Shown: positions 50,904-59,627 of the stretch, in pieces | Numbering within the stretch: the stretch's first letter is position 1 | Layout of the letters: each line of letters begins with the position of its first letter | Source: Bradyrhizobium sp. 190 | Lineage (GTDB): Bacteria > Pseudomonadota > Alphaproteobacteria > Rhizobiales > Xanthobacteraceae | Reading direction: 5' to 3' | Length of the DNA: 64,000 bases | Assembly: GCF_023073415.1 (NCBI RefSeq) | Contig: NZ_JADPJL010000012.1 | Span: 1 to 64,000, forward strand | Program-made: the position numbers and the translations under genes | Notes under the pieces: model-generated | Database searches by the model: none | Seen by the model: the letters and a program-made list of their open reading frames with translations, nothing else | What the model was told of the DNA's origin: nothing

Positions 50904-51054
50904 TTTTTCAATAAATCAAAGAGATATGACTGGGAAAAGCGCCGACATTCGTTTGGGCGATTTTCCGCGTGTGGGGTATGGGCTGGGGTGCGGTAGATCG
51001 GCGGTTGAGCCGAGTGCGCATTGAGCAAATCGTGAAACTTCGCCGATTGCTTTG

Positions 51055-51104
51055 GACCTTGATTCCCCGTGCGGCGGTTCGAATTCTCCCACCCCCGCCA
51101 GCAA
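51055..51104 (+). other. Second tRNA 3'-end-like remnant
   Basis: GGTTCGAAT loop, then exactly 16 bases ending ACCCCCGCCA, the spacing of T-stem, acceptor, discriminator and CCA in a tRNA. The T-stem is imperfect (4 of 5 with a wobble) and no anticodon arm is clear; a Leu or Ser type is possible. Probably an older att remnant 150 bases beyond the first. Confidence 0.4.
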
Positions 51105-51245
51105 TTTCAGACACTTCTGCATTTGGAGCAGGGCGTTCCGGCAGGTGATCCTCTGCCTATTCGGACTCTACTCTACTTTCGGTCTTCGGTTCGCGCTTAG
51201 TGATTAGAGGTCTGCTTCTTGAACCTTTGCGATTCCTTCGTTTTC

Positions 51246-51436
51246 TGGTGAACGGCATGCTGGTCGGCACCAGCATCGTCTTCTACGCCGGCGCTAACGA
51301 CATCCTCGGCGGCTTCGGATCGCTGCGGATCGAGCACGACATGAGTGCGCGCCTCGCTCTGTTCGCCGAGGCCCTGTTCGAGGACACCGGCTCAAGCCGC
51401 CTCCTCGCCTCAGGCGGATTGAAGCTGCGGTTCTGA
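51246..51436 (+). pseudogene. C-terminal scrap of an autotransporter barrel, repeats 53507-53693
   Basis: LVNGMLVGTSIVFYAGANDILGGFGSLRIEHDMSARLALFAEALFEDTGSSRLLASGGLKLRF is almost the same as the end of the autotransporter at 51711-53693, minus two residues (AE). The final F is the outer-membrane sorting residue. The passenger and most of the barrel are gone, so this is the tail of a tandem duplicate. Confidence 0.85.
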
Positions 51437-51710
51437 GGGCCGCGCCGCACCATGCGGCCTGCCCTTCGCGCTGAAACCGGCGTTCACAGCATCGCCGCGA
51501 ATTCGGCCGGCACTGCGTGCGGACCGGCCTGCGCGCAGCAGGAGTCACACGGCGTTTATGTGTTGAATCGCCGAATTGCCGGACCACTTCCTTTGTCCCC
51601 AGGTCTTGTTGATTGTGATTGCCTGGAATCACCAGCCTTGCCTAATAGTTTCAGGAGAATCCTCCCCCAGAAATGCCGACGGGAAGGGCAAGCAACGCGG
51701 ATGGGGAAAC

Positions 51711-53693
51711 ATGACGCGCATTCGTGATCTGGCCCGGGCTTCGGTCGCCACAGCGGCCGTCCTCACATCGGCGCAACACGCACGCGCGCAGAGTTTCACA
51801 ATTCCAGCCGGCACCACGGAGACAGTCGGCCAGGTCCTGGGCGGCAACGGCGCCATCGGCATTGTGGCACCGGGCGGGACGATCTTGACCTTCTCGAACA
51901 ACGAACATGGCATCGCCGCTACCGGCGCCTTTGCTACAATCGTCAACGGCGGGACAATCTCGACCATCCGCGGCGGTGCCTTTGGCATCGACTCGCAAGG
52001 CGCCTTCGCCACGATCCGCAACAGCGGGACGATCTCGACCGCCGGGTTCCAAGCGTATGGCATCCGGTCCACCGGCGCCAATACGACGATCGCCAACAGC
52101 GGGTCGATCGCGACTGCGGGGCCCATTTCCTATGGCATCGCGTCCAACGGCACCAATATAACGATCATCAATAGTGGGACGATCTCGACTGTCGCGGCCT
52201 CTGCCTTTGCCATCGAGTCCCAGGGCGACTTTGCCACGATCACCAACAGCGGGACGATCTCGACCGCGGGGCTTGATGCCGACGCCATCGTGTCCGTTGG
52301 CGCCGGTGCCACGATCCGCAACAACGGGACGATCAGGACCTCCGGGGCCGAGGCCGACGGCATCTGGTCCAGCGGCGCCAATGCCACGATCGTCAATGGC
52401 GGCGCAGTGCTTGCGACCGGGGATGACGGTCATTCCATCATCGTCCGCGGCGCGAACTCCTCGCTGACCTTGCTGCGCGGTTCGGTGTTGCAGGGTGACC
52501 TGTGGGTGTTGTTGCCCGCCGCCAACATTCGCCTCTCCATCGCGCCCGGATTGAGCGCCGCACTGCGCTTCGATCTCACCGACCTGGCCGGAGTGCCCGG
52601 CGTCATGCCCACCTCTATCGATGCCGGCGGCATGCCGCTCGCGGTCAATGCGGCGAGCGGACTTCTCGCCACCGCCGATGTCTCGGCCCTGCGCGGCCAA
52701 AGCCAGATGCTGGGCGATCTCACCGGCGGCATCTTCGCAGCGGTGGACGGACGTCGCGGCCCGGGCGCGGCGGCGGTGCCGGTCGCCTATGCGGCCGAGA
52801 CCGGCACAGACGCGGCCGCACGTACCGCCTTCGCCGCGGACTTCCGCAAGGACGAAGCACGCTACGAGCGCACCATCTGGCTGAAGGGATTCGGCGCCAC
52901 CCGCAGCGAGAACGGTTCAGGCTCCTCGGTCGATCAGGACCAGAGACTCGCCGGCGCCGTGTCCGGTGTCGATCTCCTCGCCTCCGCCAGCGGCAAGGCC
53001 GGCCTGTTCTTCGGCGGCGCCTTCGGCCGCACCGACGTGCCGCAGAGTCAGGAGATCACCGCAACCAGCGCCATCGGCGGCGCCTATGCCACCGCCTGGT
53101 TCGGCAGCGCGACGCTCGATCTCGCGCTTGCCTTCGGCTGGACGCGTTATGACAGTTCGCGCCGCGTCGCCGACAACGCCGTCGCCGGCGGCATCGCCAA
53201 CGCCACCGCCGACTATGACGGCGTCTTCATCGCTCCGCGCATCGCCCTCACCCAGCCCTTCCTGATCGGAGCGCAGGTCTTCGAGGCGAAGCTGTCGGGA
53301 CATTATGCCGGGCTGTTCCTCGACGGCTTCACCGAGACCGGCTCGATCGGCGCATTGTCGGTGAACAAGCGCGACCTGCATCTGTTCATCGGCCGCGCCG
53401 GATTGTCGATGCCGCTGGAGCAGGGCTGGAGTTATGGGCTGACGCGCGTCATCCCCACCATCGGCATCGAAGGACGCGTGCAGACAGGCGACACGCTGGT
53501 GAACGGTACGCTGATCGGAACCGGCATCGTGTTCGATGCCGGCGCTAACGACATCCTCAGCGGCTTCGGATCGCTGCGCATCGAGCACGACATGAGTGCG
53601 CGCCTCGCTCTGTTCGCCGAGGCCGAGGCGCTGTTCGAGAACACCGGCTCATCGCGCATTCTTGCCGCCGGCGGATTGAAGCTGCGATTCTGA
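51711..53693 (+). CDS. Autotransporter (type Va) with repetitive passenger
   Basis: 660 residues from ATG 51711 (GGGGAAAC before it; the upstream extension is non-coding). Signal peptide MTRIRDLARASVATAAVLTSAQHARAQ. Passenger of about 25-residue repeats, consensus ATIxNSGTISTAGxxAxGIxSxGAN, a parallel beta-helix. From about residue 380 an autotransporter barrel (YERTIWLKGFGATRSENGS, GVDLLASASGKAGLFFGGAFGRTD, LFIGRAGLSMPLEQGW, IEHDMSARLALFAEAEALF) ending in LKLRF. Surface-exposed adhesin-like protein. Confidence 0.92.
   Translation: MTRIRDLARASVATAAVLTSAQHARAQSFTIPAGTTETVGQVLGGNGAIGIVAPGGTILTFSNNEHGIAATGAFATIVNGGTISTIRGGAFGIDSQGAFATIRNSGTISTAGFQAYGIRSTGANTTIANSGSIATAGPISYGIASNGTNITIINSGTISTVAASAFAIESQGDFATITNSGTISTAGLDADAIVSVGAGATIRNNGTIRTSGAEADGIWSSGANATIVNGGAVLATGDDGHSIIVRGANSSLTLLRGSVLQGDLWVLLPAANIRLSIAPGLSAALRFDLTDLAGVPGVMPTSIDAGGMPLAVNAASGLLATADVSALRGQSQMLGDLTGGIFAAVDGRRGPGAAAVPVAYAAETGTDAAARTAFAADFRKDEARYERTIWLKGFGATRSENGSGSSVDQDQRLAGAVSGVDLLASASGKAGLFFGGAFGRTDVPQSQEITATSAIGGAYATAWFGSATLDLALAFGWTRYDSSRRVADNAVAGGIANATADYDGVFIAPRIALTQPFLIGAQVFEAKLSGHYAGLFLDGFTETGSIGALSVNKRDLHLFIGRAGLSMPLEQGWSYGLTRVIPTIGIEGRVQTGDTLVNGTLIGTGIVFDAGANDILSGFGSLRIEHDMSARLALFAEAEALFENTGSSRILAAGGLKLRF
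51910..52420 (+). repeat. Coding tandem repeats of the autotransporter passenger
   Basis: About seven copies of a roughly 72-base unit containing ACGATC..CAACAGCGGGACGATCTCGACC, degenerate between copies. Each unit gives one beta-helix coil. Slipped-strand change in copy number is possible. Confidence 0.75.
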
Positions 53694-53754
53694 GAGAGCA
53701 CCAGCGGGAAAGCAAACAACAGGGGACACGATGACGCGGAGGGAGACACGGGAA

Positions 53755-53880
53755 GCAGCGCATTCGCACTGACATATGGCAGCAACGGCACCACCGTCAC
53801 CCGCACCGAGCTTGGCGCGCACATCGAGCGTTCATTCGCATTGAACGCCGCGCTGCCTGGGCGCATGACGAAGGCATCCC
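53755..53880 (+). pseudogene. Internal scrap of another autotransporter barrel
   Basis: SAFALTYGSNGTTVTRTELGAHIERSFALN, then in another frame RRAAWAHD, as in the last third of rhizobial autotransporter barrels. Two frames and missing segments show deletion. Immediately follows the intact gene. Confidence 0.7.
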
Positions 53881-53945
53881 GGGCCGGGAAGCATTTTCGT
53901 CTGATTTCCTGCCTGCTTGTGCGAGGTGAGACAGGGGGCGCCCGA

Positions 53946-54869
53946 CTACCCGCGTCCCGCCCCTGACGAAGGCAAGAGCGGGATACGAAGTATCTTGAAG
54001 CCTGGAATCTCAGAACTCCATACCTCCGCCGCTTCCGGAGGCCCAACAGTCACGACTGCAGCCGGCACCTCTCCATCGATCACCCGCAAGATAGCCAGGG
54101 TTGTGCCCTCGCTCATTTGAACATCAGCTGCGCCCGCTGCCACGATCGCAGTCCTTACACCAACGATAGAATCAGATGGCGAGACATCGATCGCAACGAT
54201 TTTATTGGTTAGGTCGGATGCCGACATGATTTCAGGGCGAACGACTAGAACGGCAACCCGTTGGTCGGCGTTGGTTGGCGGCGCAGCCGCGATCGTTTCA
54301 TCAGAAGGGGGAATGGCTGGCGCGGAATCAGAGGGATTAGTAATGCTGTCCGCCTTCTCCGGTGCCGGAGTGGCGGTCGCGGTGGTCAGGTCCTCAACGG
54401 CCGCGGCGGTCGCAGCCTGCTTCGGTGTCATTCCAGCTTCAGACTGAGAGGTCGGATTTGGTGCCGGCAACGGAACAGTTATTCTTTCAGAGGAGGTGGG
54501 CTTCTGTTCTGCACGCTCTCCGGACTGCAGATCGGCCTGTCTGGCCGGCGGTGCCTCAATGCGGGTTGGCGCTGTTTTCTTCGCCACACGAGCCGGCGCT
54601 TTCGGGGCGCTCCCTCGTATCCCTGTGTGTTGAGATTTGCCCTTCAACGATTGTTTATCAGACCGCGAGGGTAACGGCTGCGCAGAAGCGGGACGTACTT
54701 GCCTGGACATAGACACCTGTCGGGACCAGGCCATGTATGACTGGCAAGCACTGTTGCATGGTAGCCCGTCAATATACACGGTACCGGGTGAATCAAGCGG
54801 CGCAGCCTGGGAGGCTCCAATTGAGCTAATGAACAGGATGCAGGTCAGCAACATCAGTTGTTTCGGCAT
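53946..54869 (-). CDS. Exported Pro/Ala-rich protein
   Basis: 307 residues. Signal peptide MPKQLMLLTCILFISSIGASQA, then GTVYIDGLPCNSACQSYMAWSRQ, a motif (VYIDGxxCNxxCQxYMAWS) seen in several rhizobial exported proteins. A long low-complexity Ala/Pro/Thr linker (about 60-200) follows. The folded C-terminus (RVAVLVVRPEIMSASDLTNKIVAIDVSPSDSIVGVRTAIVAAGAADVQMSEG) resembles part of a TAXI/periplasmic-binding lobe. Cell-envelope location is likely; function unknown. Confidence 0.7.
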   Translation of the reverse strand: MPKQLMLLTCILFISSIGASQAAPLDSPGTVYIDGLPCNSACQSYMAWSRQVSMSRQVRPASAQPLPSRSDKQSLKGKSQHTGIRGSAPKAPARVAKKTAPTRIEAPPARQADLQSGERAEQKPTSSERITVPLPAPNPTSQSEAGMTPKQAATAAAVEDLTTATATPAPEKADSITNPSDSAPAIPPSDETIAAAPPTNADQRVAVLVVRPEIMSASDLTNKIVAIDVSPSDSIVGVRTAIVAAGAADVQMSEGTTLAILRVIDGEVPAAVVTVGPPEAAEVWSSEIPGFKILRIPLLPSSGAGRG

Positions 54870-55264
54870 GACACACTACTCCATGCTGATAGTCCGACTC
54901 CGCCCCAATCAAATACGAGAGATAAGCTGCTCGAGTTTCGCGGCTGAACTCATTCTTCTAAGTTCGCCCAGTCTAATAGCTCAAGCGCCGCTGGCGTGAA
55001 CTTCACGAACATTAGAAAGCCGCGGACCGCGCGTGATAAAAAAGAGTAAGCGATCCTACCTCAAGTGTAAGTGCACTAGTCTACACAAAGATCAACAAGG
55101 GCACTCCCTGGAAATTGGCCTGGACGATGCTCGTTCGCTTATTCCAATCTATCCTGTGGCGGTGCCGGCGAAGTTTCCGAGGCGATTTCACGCTGCTTGC
55201 AAACATAAATCTATTTCGGAAGCGTCGGTCTTGCCGCTTCGAACAGCGGCACGGCGGATTTGTC
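54870..55264. other. Intergenic stretch with no supported gene
   Basis: Composition is more AT-rich than the neighbours. No start-signalled frame or hairpin with T run was noted; it should include the promoter of the minus-strand gene that begins at 54869. Confidence 0.35.
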
Positions 55265-55570
55265 GTACGACCTTCGAAGTGCTGCGGTCCATTCTCAACG
55301 ATGCTCAGGGCCAGAGCGGCATTGAGATCCTGACGAGTTGGCACCGCGGCGTCCGCCGGTTTGGGCATGTTTTGCAGGCCCAGTTTGACGGTGACTTTGT
55401 TGGCCAGCATCTCGTCGAATTCAAGAGATGGGAGACCATGCGCTCCCGGATCGCGGGTGTTGTGACCTTGCTGAGTTCGAACGTTAGCGCGGCGGCGATA
55501 TGCGCCTGCTCTCCCATGGTCTGACTGATGAAAAATTGTCGGGCCTTGCTGTAGTGGTCCGCAATTCTCG
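55265..55570 (-). pseudogene. Remnant of a large-subunit (KatE-type) catalase, frameshifted
   Basis: [51 protein letters not shown], then one frame over [50 protein letters not shown]. This is the segment between the heme domain and the flavodoxin-like domain of clade II catalases. One base is missing at about 55425 (AATTCGACGAG for AATxTCGACGAG). Both the heme domain and the C-terminus are gone. Confidence 0.88.
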
Positions 55571-56051
55571 GACCTGGCCGGTCGAACCCGACCCGGCGCC
55601 TTCGCACCGGGGCCGGGCTTCGCACCGGCCCGGGGGGTATAAGGGGGTGTGCGAAGCACATAGGTTGCGAAGCGGTACGAAGCCGGGTGCGAGGCTGCCG
55701 ATAGAGATCAAAGATAGGGGGTTCAGCGCTCTATCCCGGAGAGCGCGCACTATTGATAAACCTGATCAATTTCCTTGCGGCGTCGTCCACATTGTCCCAA
55801 TGCCTGACTTCGGTTCTGTAGCGCGCAACGATTCCGTAGTTTTTCGCGATACTTAGTCGCATAGCGAACTTGCTCCAAGGGGTTCAGCGCTCTTTCGCCA
55901 ACAGCGTGCATGTCGGCATCGTTTGGCTATGTGCCTGCAGAATCTGATTATTTTCTTTTTCCGCGCTGCCCCATTGTCGGCAACGTCAAGAATGCGGTCA
56001 ATCAAACCTACCGCTCGAAGAATCGGCAGCGCCAGATTGAAAGGTTTAGCT
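55571..56051. other. Junction region with no supported gene
   Basis: Short GC-rich direct and inverted words (GGGCTTCGCACCGG, CGAAGCGGTACGAAGC) but no gene. It separates the catalase scrap from small intact genes and probably is a rearrangement joint. Confidence 0.3.
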
Positions 56052-56177
56052 ATGCGCCATCCCCAACGGCTCCACATAAGATTCCTTGGCACCCAAATCT
56101 GGGCCGAAGGCATTCTCGGTATTCTGGGCGCGATTGTAGTTATCAGTGCTATCTTGGCGGCCTATTTGCAAAGTTGA
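56052..56177 (+). CDS. Very small membrane protein
   Basis: 41 residues from ATG 56052: MRHPQRLHIRFLGTQIWAEGILGILGAIVVISAILAAYLQS, a basic head and one strong membrane helix. Ends nine bases before the next gene. Typical of small helper proteins, but unassigned. Confidence 0.5.
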   Translation: MRHPQRLHIRFLGTQIWAEGILGILGAIVVISAILAAYLQS

Positions 56178-56186
56178 AGCATTTCA

Positions 56187-57053
56187 ATGGCCGACACTGT
56201 AGGCGAACTCATTAATCAGTATCGCAGCGATCCGCACTCGTCGTTCTCAAAGATCAGCTATGCAGTCCGAATTAAGCACGAACGTTTGCTGGCACGCATA
56301 GTCCGGGAACGTGGTCAGGTCTCGCTTCAAAAACTACGCGTCCGTGATTTGATTGTTTGGCACGAAGCGTGGCTGGGAAATGGCAAGATCGCGACAGCAC
56401 ATGCACTGATCACTCGCCTCCGCGTGGTGTTTCGCTTTGGTGCGGCCATTTTAGAAGATCAAGAGTGCAGGTGGCTTGTCAACGCACTCGGTGAAGTACG
56501 CTTTGAAAAGCCTTCACTTCGCAATCAGCAAATGTCGTCTGAGCAAGCGAAAGCAATCCGCGTGAAGGCGCACACTTGGTTCGGTTGGTACTCGATTGCT
56601 TTAGTGCAGGCATTGCAGTTTGAACTCGGATTGAGTCAAAGGGCAGTAATCGGGGAATGGGTGCCCATCAGTGAGCATTCTTCGCAATCCGACGTAAAAC
56701 GGACAACGGATCGAAGAGAGGAGAAGTGGGTGTCCGGTCTCCGCTGGTCTGACCTCGATGAGAACTTCATTTTGCGTCCCACGTTCGGCAGGAGACGGCA
56801 GCAAATAGAGTTCGATCTAAGAACCAAGCGCATGATCATGGAAGAATTAGCGCTCTATTCCCAAACGCCAATCTCCAAATTGACTCGTTTGGACCTACCT
56901 ATTTCAGGGCCGATGATTTGTAACGACACCAGCGGCTTGCCATTCTCCACTTCCGAGTTCCGACGAAAATGGAGAAAGGTTGCCGACCGTGCAGGGGTTC
57001 CTAAAAACATCACGAACAAAGATAGCAACAAGCTTGCGTCTCCAAAGCAATAG
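56187..57053 (+). CDS. Truncated phage-type integrase-like protein
   Basis: 288 residues. TVGELINQYRSDPHSSFSKISYAVRIKHERLLARIVRERG is a core-binding domain. The middle (ALVQALQFELGLSQRAVIGEWVPI, then WVSGLRWSDLDENFIL and GPMICNDTSGLPFSTSEFRRKWRKVADRAGVPKNI) matches integrase-like proteins of rhizobial islands. The catalytic tail that should follow (…NMDTRAGAIS..., His and Tyr motifs) is replaced by NKDSNKLASPKQ. AT-richer than its surroundings. Recombinase activity unlikely. Confidence 0.75.
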   Translation: MADTVGELINQYRSDPHSSFSKISYAVRIKHERLLARIVRERGQVSLQKLRVRDLIVWHEAWLGNGKIATAHALITRLRVVFRFGAAILEDQECRWLVNALGEVRFEKPSLRNQQMSSEQAKAIRVKAHTWFGWYSIALVQALQFELGLSQRAVIGEWVPISEHSSQSDVKRTTDRREEKWVSGLRWSDLDENFILRPTFGRRRQQIEFDLRTKRMIMEELALYSQTPISKLTRLDLPISGPMICNDTSGLPFSTSEFRRKWRKVADRAGVPKNITNKDSNKLASPKQ

Positions 57054-57066
57054 TTACGCGCCGGTC

Positions 57067-57318
57067 TCACCGCTCGTCGCCGCCAAGCACGTCGCCAGCC
57101 GGGTCGATCACAACCAATCGAGGCTTAAAGCTTTCGACTTCGGTTTTCAGCTTCCAGTACTGCGGCGTCCAGTTCAACTGTCCTTTGTCTGAACTGGCCA
57201 GGGTCGCATCCAGTCCAGCCATTGGAATCAATCTCACGCCTTCAAGATCGGCCAGTTCATAGCTCGCATGGGTGACGGTCGCGGCAAACCGCCGGTGTAG
57301 TTCGTGCTGCGCGACCGC
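57067..57318 (-). pseudogene. Scrap of a RepA-like AAA ATPase
   Basis: The minus strand reads FAATVTHASYELADLEGVRLIPMAGLDATLASSDKGQLNWTPQYWKLKTEVESFKPRLVVIDPAGDVLGGDE: the segment ending in the Walker B strand (LVVIDPAxDVxGGDE) of RepA/RecA-like ATPases found on plasmids and islands. Walker A is missing and a stop follows. It faces the truncated integrase. Confidence 0.75.
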
Positions 57319-57359
57319 GGCGGCGCTGGCTCTTCAGTCGACGTGAAGATGCGCGAGCC

Positions 57360-58532
57360 TCAGCCGCCTCGCTTGGCGACCTCCGCGCCGTACCGCGCTC
57401 TCGCGTCCTCCACGGCCTGGGCCTGTGCCGCCGCAAGATTCTCACGCACATCCTTGGCACGGCGCGCGGCATCGAGGGTTGCTTGGGCGTGGCCCTGGAA
57501 TTGCGGCATCACCTCGCGCGCGATCAGCTCGTATGAGCGCTGCGTCGCGGCCCGATTGGCCCAGTTGTGCGCGAGCAGGAGATACGCGCCGAACCCGCCG
57601 TTCGACTGCTGCCACAGCCGCTCGATCTGCGCGGCGCAGGCGTCCGCCGTGCCGATGGCGCCGAGACCGGAGCCGTTGATGAACTCGATCATCTCGCTGA
57701 CCGAGTTGCCGACCACAGCCATTTGCGGAAACGCTGCGACCTGCTGGAAGTAGCGGAACCAGTGCTCGATGCCGTACTCGACGTCGCGATACGCCTGCTC
57801 CTTGGTTTCTGCGATATGGCACAAACCGACGAGCCGCCACTTGCTGCGGTCCGCGGTCTTGCCGTGCGCCTTCGCTTCTGTCGTCAGCACGTCCCAGTGC
57901 AGCGCCAGCGCGTCGAAGCCGGCGGCGGTGGTGGCCCCGACCGAGAGCATGCCGGCACCATGCCGGCCGGCGAGCTTCGCGCCGGTCGGAGAGGCGACCG
58001 CCGCGACCGCCACGTCGAACAGCGGATTGGAGTAGGGGCGCAGATGCAGCCGCGCGTCGCGCAAATCCCAGCGATCGTTCTTGAACGTGACCGGCTCGTC
58101 GCTGGTGAGAAGCTTCGTGACGATGCCCATCCCGTCTTCCAGCAGCCCGCGGGTCTGGCTCTGCTGCAAGCCGATCATGATGCCGTCCGTCGGCAGCGAG
58201 CCCGGACCGAGACCGAGCATGGCACGCCCTTGAGTCAGATGGTCGAGCAGCACGATGCGTTCAGCCACCCACAGCGGATTGTGATAGGACACGCTGATGA
58301 CGCCGGTGCCGAGCTTGATGTGACGGGTTCGCTCGGCGGCCGCGGCGATCATGATTTCGGGCGAGGCCGACAGCTCGGTTCCAGCCGAATGGTGCTCGCC
58401 GAGCCAGGCCTCATCATAGCCGCATCGGTCGAGCCACTGGATAAGCTCGAGATCGCCTCGCAGCGCGAGCGTCGGGTTGATGCCGGGTTTGTGAAAGGGC
58501 GCAAGAAAGATACCGAAGCGCAGGCGGTTCAT
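57360..58532 (-). CDS. LLM-class flavin-dependent oxidoreductase
   Basis: 390 residues from ATG 58532, with GGAGG ten bases upstream (the longer frame to 58685 is non-coding). Luciferase-like monooxygenase fold: MNRLRFGIFLAPFHKPG, CGYDEAWLGEHHSAGTELSASPEIMIAAAAERTRHIKLGTGVISVSYHNPLWVAERIVLLDHLTQGRAMLGLGPGSLPTDG is the typical FMN-binding N-half. Uses reduced flavin from a partner reductase to oxidise an unknown substrate. First clearly core-type gene after the island scraps. Confidence 0.93.
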   Translation of the reverse strand: MNRLRFGIFLAPFHKPGINPTLALRGDLELIQWLDRCGYDEAWLGEHHSAGTELSASPEIMIAAAAERTRHIKLGTGVISVSYHNPLWVAERIVLLDHLTQGRAMLGLGPGSLPTDGIMIGLQQSQTRGLLEDGMGIVTKLLTSDEPVTFKNDRWDLRDARLHLRPYSNPLFDVAVAAVASPTGAKLAGRHGAGMLSVGATTAAGFDALALHWDVLTTEAKAHGKTADRSKWRLVGLCHIAETKEQAYRDVEYGIEHWFRYFQQVAAFPQMAVVGNSVSEMIEFINGSGLGAIGTADACAAQIERLWQQSNGGFGAYLLLAHNWANRAATQRSYELIAREVMPQFQGHAQATLDAARRAKDVRENLAAAQAQAVEDARARYGAEVAKRGG

Positions 58533-58724
58533 GGACGATCCTCCGCGGTTTGTTATGTGATCTTTCTCGTTGGGATAGTTCTCCGCTTCTTTGACCGGAA
58601 CAAGGCGGGTTTGCGCGCAGGCGTTTCGCGTATTCCTCGAAAAGACATCAGTCAGGTGAGGGCGCCTGCGCCACCGAAGCGGCACGGGTGGTTGGCAGGA
58701 TGCAGTGAGCCACCACCCGGGCGC

Positions 58725-59009
58725 TTAGCTCGCCGCGTCCTTGATCGCGGTTTCGAAGGTCTTTGCGTCGAAGGCCGGCATACTCTGGACCCGCCCCAGA
58801 CCCTGGGTCGCGTACCAGACGGAGAACGCGAGCATCGCTCCCTCATTCGGGGCATCGACGATGTCGACGAAATCGTAATAGCCCTGCGTGTAGTGGATCG
58901 ACTCGACCTTGATGCCCAGCTTGTCGAGTTTTGCCTTGGCCTTGCCGATCCGCTCCGATTGCTTGCTTGCCCACTCCGGGCTCAGATTACCAAGCAGCAC
59001 ATATTTCAT
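58725..59009 (-). CDS. GYD-domain protein
   Basis: 94 residues from ATG 59009 (GGAGG upstream). MKYVLLGNLSPEWASKQSERIGKAKAKLDKLGIKVESIHYTQGYYDFVDIVDAPNEGAMLAFSVWYATQGLGRVQSMPAFD is the GYD domain (here GYYDFVD), a ferredoxin-like fold of unknown role in many soil bacteria. The gap of 192 bases to the oxidoreductase leaves operon membership open. Confidence 0.9.
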   Translation of the reverse strand: MKYVLLGNLSPEWASKQSERIGKAKAKLDKLGIKVESIHYTQGYYDFVDIVDAPNEGAMLAFSVWYATQGLGRVQSMPAFDAKTFETAIKDAAS

Positions 59010-59148
59010 GGCTACCTCCACGTGATGTTGGTCATGATGCGCGAAGGACCACACGATTATACGCCTTCCGGCGATCTGTGCCCATGCCGTTCTGCGTAGC
59101 GGAACCGCAAGATACGGCTCCCCGGCCCCGCATTTTGTCCGACAAGCC

Positions 59149-59619
59149 CTACAGCCAGCGCCGTACCCGCGCGCGGTACCGGCGATAGACATCCCCGAAC
59201 TTGCGCTCGAGATAGGCTTCCTCGCGGGTGATCACACCGTAGCGGATGACAAGCGCGAAGGGCACCAGCGCCATCAGCAGCCAGAGACTGTTGAAGGCAA
59301 TGGCCAGGCCGATAAGCCCCAGCATCATGCCGAGGTAGATGGGATTGCGCGTGAAGCGGTAGGGGCCGACCTCCACGATGGTCGTGGACGGCAGGTTGGT
59401 CGGCACGTTCGAGCCGGCCCGGGTCATGGTCGTGATCGCCCACGCGACCAGCGCCAGCGCAAGGACAAACACTATCGCGCCGAGCCAGCCTGCAGAAACC
59501 ACGGTCGGCAGGAACGGCAAGGGCATGAGCCAGTTGAGCACGAGCCCGGCAAGCACCGCGAGCGCCCACGCGATCGGCGGCCGGATAATGACATTCGCAG
59601 TGTCTGCCGTGTCAGCCAT
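59149..59619 (-). CDS. Isoprenylcysteine carboxyl methyltransferase (ICMT) family protein
   Basis: 156 residues from ATG 59619. Four to five membrane helices (PPIAWALAVLAGLVLNWLM, GWLGAIVFVLALALVAWAITTM, IYLGMMLGLIGLAIAFNSLWLLMALVPFALVIRYGVI) and the ICMT/PEMT signature VGPYRFTRNPIYLGMM plus REEAYLERKFGDVYRRYRARVRRWL. Membrane methyltransferase using S-adenosylmethionine; the substrate is not known in bacteria of this type. Starts eight bases after the preceding gene. Confidence 0.92.
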   Translation of the reverse strand: MADTADTANVIIRPPIAWALAVLAGLVLNWLMPLPFLPTVVSAGWLGAIVFVLALALVAWAITTMTRAGSNVPTNLPSTTIVEVGPYRFTRNPIYLGMMLGLIGLAIAFNSLWLLMALVPFALVIRYGVITREEAYLERKFGDVYRRYRARVRRWL

Positions 59620-59627
59620 GGCGGGGC

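Noticed and set aside
50795..51122. Minus-strand reading frames containing EEIRTPDPQIRSS and GVGEFEPPHGES
   Set aside because: They are antisense to the tRNA 3' halves at 50857-50903 and 51055-51104; such peptide strings are well-known artefacts of tRNA genes.
51910..52420. Regular repeats as a possible CRISPR array
   Set aside because: Repeats are in-frame coding units of the autotransporter passenger, degenerate and without unique spacers.
57567..59099. Long plus-strand frame of 510 codons
   Set aside because: Antisense to the LLM oxidoreductase and GYD genes, which have clear families and ribosome sites.
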